Assembly (NCBI GenBank): GCA_036381195.1
Contig: DASVDH010000062.1
Span: forward strand, 1-64,000
DNA length: 64,000 bases
Direction of reading: 5' to 3'
Source: RSA9 sp036381195
Lineage (GTDB): Bacteria > Gemmatimonadota > Gemmatimonadetes > Longimicrobiales > RSA9
In this document: positions 19,245 to 25,170 of the stretch, piece after piece
Layout of the letters: the number at the start of each line of letters is the position of its first letter
Numbering within the stretch: the stretch's first letter is position 1
Notes under the pieces: model-generated
The model's database searches: none
What the model saw: only the letters and a program-made list of their open reading frames with translations
What the model was told of the DNA's origin: nothing
Translations under genes and position numbers: made by a program

Positions 19245-19410
19245 CGGCGGCACGGGCTGAGGTGCCGGCGGGACCGCGCCGCGACCGGACGCACGCGCGC
19301 ACAACCGCCCGGCCGGCGGCCCGGCGAACGGGCCGGCCGGCCCACCGGAAGCGCTCTGGCTGAACGGCGGGCCATGCCCATACACACACAGGAGCGGCGA
19401 TCGGACGGAT

Positions 19411-19445
19411 TGGAAACGTTTACGGGCACACTGTAATCGTTTCCA
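19411..19445 (-). promoter_or_regulatory. Two LacI-type operators in inverted arrangement
   Basis: TGGAAACGTTTAC (19411-19423) and GTAATCGTTTCCA (19433-19445) are inverted copies that differ at one base out of 13. Each has the central CG of LacI/GalR operators, and the two centres are 21 bp apart, about two helical turns. One overlaps the -10/spacer region of the promoter and the other covers the predicted start of transcription, which is the expected geometry for repression. Confidence 0.8.
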
Positions 19446-19459
19446 CTCCCGCCTGTCAA
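19430..19459 (-). promoter_or_regulatory. Sigma70-like promoter of lacI and the glycan locus
   Basis: On the minus strand TTGACA (19459-19454) and TACAGT (19435-19430) are separated by 18 bp. The -35 is perfect and the -10 matches TATAAT at four of six positions. Transcription would start near 19423 and leave about 180 nt of leader before lacI. LacI-type operators overlap it. Confidence 0.7.
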
Positions 19460-19874
19460 GAGACCTCACGGCAGACCTCACGGCAACCCGCCGTGCCACC
19501 GGCGCAGCCCGGCGGACCTCGCCCGGGCGCGGGCGTACGCTGGACCCGTTTCGCGTAAGTCATTGTGCGCCTTGATGAAGCACATTTCTTGCGTCTATCC
19601 GCCGCGCTCCCCAGGACACACCGCTTCGCTCCGCAGGACCGGCCGCCCCAGGGCGGCGCAGCCACAGGCCGATCCGCGACGCGGCGGCCACGCACCGCCC
19701 CCGGCGCGCACGGGCACCCCGCCGGCCCTTTGCGGGAAACGGAGTCGTCGAGAGGACGTCGAGCGTGAGGAGGCGCCCGGACTTCGCAACGACCAGAGCG
19801 AACGCAGGACCCGCGTCTCACCCTCGGGCCCCGACAGGCCCGCGGCCGTTTCAGAAGTCAGCCTGGTGAATCCG
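19446..19874 (+). other. Intergenic region between the lacI promoter and the sigma-like gene
   Basis: About 430 bp. The frame of the sigma-HNH gene stays open back to an ATG at 19563, but that extension (Pro/Arg-rich, no family similarity) looks non-coding. I see no convincing promoter or ribosome site for the plus-strand gene here. There is no RNA gene or strong terminator. Confidence 0.4.
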
Positions 19875-20864
19875 ATGCAGGAAGAGTTGGTCACGCAATC
19901 CACCCGTTATGTCCGCTGGCTATTTCGGCGGTTTCGGACCCATGTGTTCGTCCCCGACGACCTCGCCGAGGACATCCTCGCCGAGGGCTACCTGGGGCTC
20001 GTCGCCGCCGCCCGCCGCTACGACCCCGGCCGGGGCTCGTTCTTCGCCTTCGCGAAGAAGTTCGTCTGGGGCCATATGCTGGATGGCCTGTGCCGCTTCA
20101 ACGACATCCCTGCCGAGGTGCTCCGCCGCCACCTCCGGATCCGGACGCAGCGCGAGAAGCTGCATGCCTCGCTCGGCCGGGAGCCGACGATCCGCGAGCT
20201 CGCCAACGCCGTGGGCTGCAGGGAGAGCACGCTCCGGCGCACGCTGTTCTGGGTCGAGGCGCGGACGTTCGTCTCGGCGGACGAGCCCGTTCGCCACGAT
20301 GCGGACGACGCCGTCACGCTGGGCGAGATGCTGCCGGACCCGGCCGATCCCGAGGGGACGCTGGACCGGTCGCAGGCGCTGCAGCTCGTCCTTGGCGCCT
20401 GCGATCCCGTGCAGCGCTTCGTGCTGGTCAAGCACTACCTCGAGGATCGCGACCTGGCGCGGTTGACCGGCCCGACGGGGCAGACGGTGACCGAGCTGCA
20501 ACGTCTGCTGGACACGACCCTCACCGGGCTACGCAAGCGCTTCGGCACGCCGGCGCCGGCCCGGAAGCTCGACCGGCTGCCGGGCTCCTTCCCGCGCGAG
20601 CGTTTCTGGCGGAACGTGCGCAAGACCGACGGTTGCTGGATCTGGACGGGCACGGTGACGCGGCAGGGCTACGGTCAGTTCTCGGAGAAGCGTGGCGGGC
20701 GTTGGGTCCATCATCTGGCGCACCGGGCGAGCTGGCTCCTGCAGCATGACGGGATCGGGCCGGGCCGCGCCGTCGTGCAGACGTGCGGCAACCGGCTGTG
20801 CGTGCGGCCGGAGCACCTGATGACCAGGGCCAAGCGGAAGGCGAAGCGCATGCAGGTAGCGTGA
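19875..20864 (+). CDS. Sigma70-like protein fused to a degenerate HNH domain
   Basis: The protein has 329 residues from ATG 19875 (GTG 19866 is an alternative; neither has a strong ribosome site). Residues ~1-70 resemble sigma region 2 (VRWLFRRF, PDDLAEDILAEGYLGLVAAA, RYDPGRGSFFAFAKKFVWG). Residues ~85-130 resemble region 3 (LGREPTIRELANAVGCRESTL). Residues ~165-222 look like a weak region 4 (DLARLTGPTGQTVTELQRLL, TTLTGLRKRF). Residues ~242-329 are a separate HNH-type module: RFWRNVRKTDGCWIWTG, GYGQFSEK, LAHRASWLL, VVQTCGNRLCVRPEHL. The usual first HNH histidine (H-x-C-D/G-N) is Gln here, while the CxxxxC, Asn and final His remain, so DNA binding without cleavage is possible. A DNA-targeting or alternative sigma role is inference. 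It stands alone between lacI and a lipoprotein operon. Confidence 0.8.
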   Translation: MQEELVTQSTRYVRWLFRRFRTHVFVPDDLAEDILAEGYLGLVAAARRYDPGRGSFFAFAKKFVWGHMLDGLCRFNDIPAEVLRRHLRIRTQREKLHASLGREPTIRELANAVGCRESTLRRTLFWVEARTFVSADEPVRHDADDAVTLGEMLPDPADPEGTLDRSQALQLVLGACDPVQRFVLVKHYLEDRDLARLTGPTGQTVTELQRLLDTTLTGLRKRFGTPAPARKLDRLPGSFPRERFWRNVRKTDGCWIWTGTVTRQGYGQFSEKRGGRWVHHLAHRASWLLQHDGIGPGRAVVQTCGNRLCVRPEHLMTRAKRKAKRMQVA

Positions 20865-20988
20865 CGGTGCGCGCGGGTTGCGCCCGCCGCGACCACCCTG
20901 GACTCCTACCTCCAGCTCCGGGTCAGGGACGTCCGCGGCACGGCTGGCCGGCCCCCCCCGGCGCCAGCCATGCGTCGCCTCCGCACGG

Positions 20989-21112
20989 GAGCCGGCCACG
21001 CGCGTCCCGCCGGCTCGCGGCGCGTCCAATCGGGAGTCCCTGCCCCCGCTGGCCGAGCATCGAGCCGGCCAGCGTGCCGCCGGCTCCCGACACGTCCAAT
21101 CAGGAGCCCGCG
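20989..21112. repeat. Two imperfect ~50-bp direct repeats
   Basis: A copy starting at 20989 and one at 21062 (73 bp apart) share GAGCCGGCCA, then CGCCGGCTC, then CGTCCAATC followed by GGGAG or AGGAG. The copies differ by small indels and several substitutions. They are in the gap between the sigma-HNH gene and the next lipoprotein gene. Only two copies exist, so this is not a CRISPR array. Function unknown; a regulatory site or a decayed repeat element are options. Confidence 0.5.
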
Positions 21113-21154
21113 AACCGGGCCCCGACCCCCACCGGGCGAGCGAGGGGGCGAGCA

Positions 21155-21184
21155 TTGACACCGGGCGCCCCCGAGTTCCATTCT
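21155..21184 (+). promoter_or_regulatory. Possible promoter for the lipoprotein/PAP2 pair
   Basis: TTGACA at 21155-21160 is followed after 18 bp by CATTCT, a poor -10 (three of six matches), about 105 bp before the ATG at 21289. The spacing equals that of the stronger promoters in this window. Only the -35 is convincing. Confidence 0.3.
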
Positions 21185-21288
21185 GTTGACGACATTCGCC
21201 GACAGAAGCACCCGCTTTGACCGCGGCGTCCGTCCGGCACGGTGCGTCTGGTGCGGGACGGGAAGCCGCCCGCCGTCGGAGGTCGCAG

Positions 21289-22323
21289 ATGCGGTCCCTT
21301 CCTGCCGCCTCGCGAGCCTCGGTTCGACCGGCGTGGGTCGCCGGCGTCGCCGCACTGGGCCTCGTCCTGGGCTGCGGAGAGTCTCGCGACCCGCTCGCGG
21401 CCGCCGGGGCGCGGATCGAGCTGCGGCTCGAGGGGGTGCCGCCGCTCGAGGCCGACCAGGGCCGCTACGCCGTGTGGTTGCTGGATGGCAGGGGCGCACC
21501 GCACCACGCGGGCGACCTCGCCCTCGGCGCAGACGGCCGCGGCGAAGTCGTGAGCCCCATCGGCGGCGTCCGCGCCATCGAGATCACGATCGAGCCGCCC
21601 GGCGATTCCGAGCCCGGCCCATCGCCCCTGCGCCTGCTGCGCGGGCGGTTCCGCGGCGAGGTCGCGGAGCTCGAGATCGTCGACGCGGTGACCGCCGGCG
21701 GACAGCGGCTGCACGAGCAGCCCGGTCAATTCACGATGTTCACCCCCAGCGACAACTTCGAGAACGGCTACCCGTCCCACGAGGAGTCCGGGATCTGGTT
21801 GTTCAACGTGCGGCCGCGGGAGACGCCGCAGAACGACCACTGGGTCCGGCTCACGCCGCTGCGGGAGGGGTGGGTCTACGAGGGCTGGATGGTCCGCGAT
21901 TACGGCCAGCCCGGCGAGATCTGGCTCTCTTACGGCAAGTTCCTGCCGGACCGCTTCGGCGCCGTCAGCAGCCGCGACGACACCGGCTGGGGCGCGTTCT
22001 CGGGTGTGGTCGACTTCCGCACCGCCGGGCTCGAGGAGTTCCCCGGCGACGATTGGATCTCGAACCCGCTCGGGCTCCCCTTCCCGTCCGAGCTGTCCCT
22101 CCCGCTGAACCTGCGGGAGAAGACGGCGACGGGAGAGGACCGCTGGACGCACGTGATCACGGTCGAGCCCGCGACCGACCAGGGCGAGCCGATCGGCAGC
22201 GAGCGGCCGTTCTTCATCCGCCCCTACCGCGACCCGTTCGGGCAGGCCGGACCCGGCATGCCGCGCACGATCACGTTCAATCCAGAAGGGGTGCCGCGCG
22301 GCACCGCCCGCGTCCTGCCATGA
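21289..22323 (+). CDS. Lipoprotein with anti-sigma-K (RskA)-like beta domain
   Basis: ATG at 21289 has GGAGG 7 bases upstream; 344 residues with a lipobox (LVLGCGES, Cys about residue 25). After it comes RIELRLEGVPPLEADQGRYAVWLLDGRG...AGDLALGADGRGEV, which resembles the C-terminal beta-domain of RskA anti-sigma-K proteins (YxLWLxD...G). The rest (PSDNFENGYPSHEESGIWLF, VRLTPLREGWVYEGWMV, SYGKFLPDRFG, DDTGWGAFSG) looks like a second beta-rich module of unknown role. A similar YxLWL motif appears twice in the lipoprotein ending at 40324. Being a lipoprotein without an HTH or cytosolic part, it is not expected to act as a real anti-sigma factor. Its stop overlaps the next start (ATGA). Confidence 0.78.
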   Translation: MRSLPAASRASVRPAWVAGVAALGLVLGCGESRDPLAAAGARIELRLEGVPPLEADQGRYAVWLLDGRGAPHHAGDLALGADGRGEVVSPIGGVRAIEITIEPPGDSEPGPSPLRLLRGRFRGEVAELEIVDAVTAGGQRLHEQPGQFTMFTPSDNFENGYPSHEESGIWLFNVRPRETPQNDHWVRLTPLREGWVYEGWMVRDYGQPGEIWLSYGKFLPDRFGAVSSRDDTGWGAFSGVVDFRTAGLEEFPGDDWISNPLGLPFPSELSLPLNLREKTATGEDRWTHVITVEPATDQGEPIGSERPFFIRPYRDPFGQAGPGMPRTITFNPEGVPRGTARVLP

Positions 22324-23861
22324 GCCGCGGCGACCGGGACGCCGGGGGCGGCCGGCCGGGCGGCCGGGCGGAAGCCGCCGCGATGTGGAGGAGACCTCGG
22401 CCGGGCCGTGCTGCCCGGGCGCGCGTGGCCGGCCAGCGTCCTGCCCTGGCGGGGTGGCCCGCGCCGCTTCTCCTCCCGCTCGCGCTGGCCTGGGGCGGGT
22501 GCGGCGGCGATTCGCTCGTCGGACCGGCGGAGACGCTCGAGCCGGATGCCGGGACGTGGCGCACGTGGGTGATCTCTGACGTCGCGGCGCTGAGGCCGCC
22601 CGCCCCGCCCGACTCCGCCGCGACGCAGGCCGAGCTGGAGGAGGTCCTCCGCCTTCAGGTCGGCCGGACGGCCGCCGACGAAGAGCTGATCGCCGCGTGG
22701 CGCAGCCCCACCGAGCCGTGGTCCGCGCTCGCCACCGAGATGCTGGAGCACTGGTGGCCGTTCCTGCCCGACGTGCAGATCGCGACGCCGGTGCGCGCGG
22801 CGCGCATCATGGCGCTCCTGCACGTCGCGATGTACGACGCGATGGTGGCCGCATGGGCCGCCAAGTACCACTACCAGCGCCCGGCGCCCAGCCGTGCCTC
22901 GAGGCAGGTCGCGGCTCTGGCGCCGGACGCGGACAGGTTGCCCAGCTACCCATCCGAGCACGCGGCGGCGGCAGCCGCGGCGGCCGCCGTGCTCAGCTAC
23001 GCCTTCCCACTGGATGACACCACGCGCTTCCACGCGCTCGCGCGCGACGCCGGCCGCGCCCGTATCCTCGCCGGCGCCGCCTACCCGTCCGATGTCGAGG
23101 CCGGCGCCGCGCTCGGGCGCGCTGTCGCCGCGCAGGTGCTCGAGTGGGCAAGGACGGATGGATCCGACGAGCCCTGGACCGGCACCATCCCCGAGGGGCC
23201 GGGCATGTGGGAGCCGACGCCGCCACGGCGCTACCCCATGCCCCTCGACCCGCTGGCGGGGAGCTGGCGCACCTGGGTGCTGCCGACCGGCGGCGCGTTC
23301 CTGCCGGAGCCGCACCCGCCGATCGACTCGCCGGAGTTCGAGCGGGATCTCCAGGAGGTCGTGGACGTGGGCGCCTCGCTCACCGACGAGCAGGCAGACA
23401 TCGCCCGCGACTGGGCGACCGAGGCGCCGTCGCTGCGCTGGGAGCTCTTCATGGGCGAGGAGATCCAGCGCCGGCGGCTGAGCCCCATGCGGGCGATCCG
23501 CGCGCGTGCGCTCGCCAGCGTCGCCATGTACGACGCGTTCGTGGCCTGCTGGCACGCGAAGTACCACTACTGGCTCGCGCGCCCCGTCACCATGGCGCCC
23601 GGCTTCACGCCGCTGCTCAGCACGCCCCCGTTCCCCAGCTACCCGTCGGGCCACTCGACCCAGTCGGCCGCCGCCGCGGAGGTCTTCGCCGAGCTGTTCC
23701 CGGATGCGGCGGCGAAGTACCACGACTTGGCCGAGGAGGCCTCGATCTCGCGGCTCTATGGCGGCATCCACTACCGCTTCGACCTCGAGGCCGGCCACGA
23801 GCTGGGTCGTAAGGTCGGGCAGCTCGTCGTCGAACGGGCCCGCTCCGACGGCGCGCAGTAA
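22320..23861 (+). CDS. Two-lobed PAP2/vanadium-haloperoxidase-like lipoprotein
   Basis: The start ATG overlaps the previous stop (ATGA) and lacks its own ribosome site, so translation is probably coupled; 513 residues. A late lipobox (LAWGGCGG) suggests lipidation. Two homologous halves are visible. The first has LLHVAMYDAMVAAWAAKYHYQRP, LPSYPSEHAAAAAAA and AGAAYPSDVEAG. The second has ASVAMYDAFVACWHAKYHYWLARP, FPSYPSGHSTQSAAAAEV and GGIHYRFDLEAGHELG. The second half carries the SxxSGH and H-Y-x-x-D phosphate/vanadate-site motifs. In the first half the SGH is SEH and the distal His is replaced, so it is probably inactive. Phosphatase or haloperoxidase activity cannot be distinguished from sequence. 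Confidence 0.85.
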   Translation: MSRGDRDAGGGRPGGRAEAAAMWRRPRPGRAARARVAGQRPALAGWPAPLLLPLALAWGGCGGDSLVGPAETLEPDAGTWRTWVISDVAALRPPAPPDSAATQAELEEVLRLQVGRTAADEELIAAWRSPTEPWSALATEMLEHWWPFLPDVQIATPVRAARIMALLHVAMYDAMVAAWAAKYHYQRPAPSRASRQVAALAPDADRLPSYPSEHAAAAAAAAAVLSYAFPLDDTTRFHALARDAGRARILAGAAYPSDVEAGAALGRAVAAQVLEWARTDGSDEPWTGTIPEGPGMWEPTPPRRYPMPLDPLAGSWRTWVLPTGGAFLPEPHPPIDSPEFERDLQEVVDVGASLTDEQADIARDWATEAPSLRWELFMGEEIQRRRLSPMRAIRARALASVAMYDAFVACWHAKYHYWLARPVTMAPGFTPLLSTPPFPSYPSGHSTQSAAAAEVFAELFPDAAAKYHDLAEEASISRLYGGIHYRFDLEAGHELGRKVGQLVVERARSDGAQ

Positions 23862-23892
23862 CGGGTCGGGCAGCTAGTCGCTGCCCGACCCG
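23862..23892. terminator. Bidirectional intrinsic-type terminator
   Basis: CGGGTCGGGCAGC (23862-23874) and GCTGCCCGACCCG (23880-23892) form a perfect 13-bp stem with loop TAGTC. It is placed exactly between the convergent PAP2 gene and susD-like gene, one base after the PAP2 stop. No T-run is present on either side, as is common at this GC content. Confidence 0.75.
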
Positions 23893-23908
23893 CCGCCCCT
23901 GCGCGTCC

Positions 23909-25153
23909 TCAGGTCCCCTGCAGGTTGGGGTTGGAGAGCTGCTCGTTCAGGCTGATCGGGATGCATTTGTCCCGGTTCGTCAGGAACGGGTGGTGCGCCG
24001 GGCCCGTCTCCGCGTTCCAGCGCCGCAGGTCCCAGAGGCGCCGGGCCTCGAGCCAGACCACCGCGCCGCGCTCCCTGTGCAGCGTCGCCCACGCCTCCTC
24101 GAGGGTCGTGGGCGGGGTGAGAGGCGGCAACTCGTAGAACGCGCGCATCTCGTTGATCTTGCCGAACGCGCCGGGGATGTCTTCCTGGCGCAGCAGCGCC
24201 TCCGCCTCCAGCACGCGCATCTCCGTCCCTTTCACCAGCGGGACGTCCGCGTCGAAGCTCGGGTACTTGCGCTGGCGGAAGTGCGGCGTGCGGCCGTCCT
24301 GTCCGGTCCGCACCCCCTGCCCGCTCTCGTCGTACATCGTGTCCCAGGGCACGCGCGGATCACCGAACACTTCGGCCCACGGCGTGCCGTAGACCGTGAT
24401 CTCGAAGCGGACATGCGTCTCCTGGTACATGTAGTTCCGCTCGCGCCCCGAGTTGCTGGAGTAGAACGCGACCGTCACGTGATTCGTCGGCACCTGCTGC
24501 GCGTCAGCGACGGCCTCGTCCCACCGGCCGAGCCACGCCCGGACCGACGCCCGGCCCGCGAGCGCCGCCAGCCGCACGTCATCGTTGCCCTGGGCCGTCG
24601 CCAACCGGATCGCCTCGCTGAAATAGTGCTCAGCGCGCTCGAAGTGCACGGTGTGCGGCTGCTCCGGCCCGCCGTCAATCACCGCGCTGCACACGTTCTC
24701 GCCCAGCGTGCGGTTCGCGATGCCCGCCAGGAAGTTCGCGCGCGGCGCGAGGGGGTGCGCCTCGAACCCCTCTTCCCCGAGCACGCGCCGCATGCGCTCG
24801 ATCCCGTTCTCGGCGGTCCAGCGCGCCGTGTGCATGGCGGCCCACAGGCCGTTGACCTCATCGGGCCTGATGATCCCTCGATAGAACAGCCCCTCGGGCG
24901 TGTAGCTGCCGCCATGGGCCAGCTCGTCGGCCATGATCGAGGTGTCGAAGATCAGGTCGTCCAGTGCATCGGAGAGGTCCGATGACATTCCCGTCACGAT
25001 CCCCGGCACCGCCTCCGGCTTGTTGAGGTCCTCGTCCGCGATCGGGCCGGGATTGGTCACCTCGACGAGCTCGCACGCCACGAGGGCCGCGCAGAGCCAG
25101 CAGAGGCCGGCGAGTGCGCTCGCGGGCCGGACCGTTCTCGTCGTGATCATCAT
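23909..25153 (-). CDS. SusD/RagB-like glycan- or nutrient-binding lipoprotein
   Basis: The protein has 414 residues; GGGAGGT precedes the ATG. The lipobox is LVAC (Cys27), followed by the typical SusD opening ELVEVTNPGPI. TPR-like helical segments (ANFLAGIANRTLGENVCSAV, YFSEAIRLATAQGN, RASVRAWLGRWDEAVADAQQV) and the SusD tail (LLRQEDIPGAFGKINEMRAFYELPPL, HRERGAVVWLEARRLWDLRRW, CIPISLNEQLSNPN) are present. At 414 residues it is shorter than most Bacteroidota SusD proteins. It caps the SusC barrel encoded 17 bp upstream. The substrate is unknown: no enzymes are adjacent, so it need not be a sugar. Confidence 0.9.
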   Translation of the reverse strand: MMITTRTVRPASALAGLCWLCAALVACELVEVTNPGPIADEDLNKPEAVPGIVTGMSSDLSDALDDLIFDTSIMADELAHGGSYTPEGLFYRGIIRPDEVNGLWAAMHTARWTAENGIERMRRVLGEEGFEAHPLAPRANFLAGIANRTLGENVCSAVIDGGPEQPHTVHFERAEHYFSEAIRLATAQGNDDVRLAALAGRASVRAWLGRWDEAVADAQQVPTNHVTVAFYSSNSGRERNYMYQETHVRFEITVYGTPWAEVFGDPRVPWDTMYDESGQGVRTGQDGRTPHFRQRKYPSFDADVPLVKGTEMRVLEAEALLRQEDIPGAFGKINEMRAFYELPPLTPPTTLEEAWATLHRERGAVVWLEARRLWDLRRWNAETGPAHHPFLTNRDKCIPISLNEQLSNPNLQGT

Positions 25154-25170
25154 ACCGTACCTCCCGCTCC

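Noticed and set aside
19563..19874. N-terminal extension of the sigma-HNH protein to an earlier ATG
   Set aside because: The extra 104 residues are Pro/Arg-rich, have no similarity to sigma region 1 and no ribosome site; the sigma-like part begins near 19875.
20989..21112. Possible CRISPR remnant
   Set aside because: Only two imperfect copies, no spacer-like regularity and no cas genes in the window.
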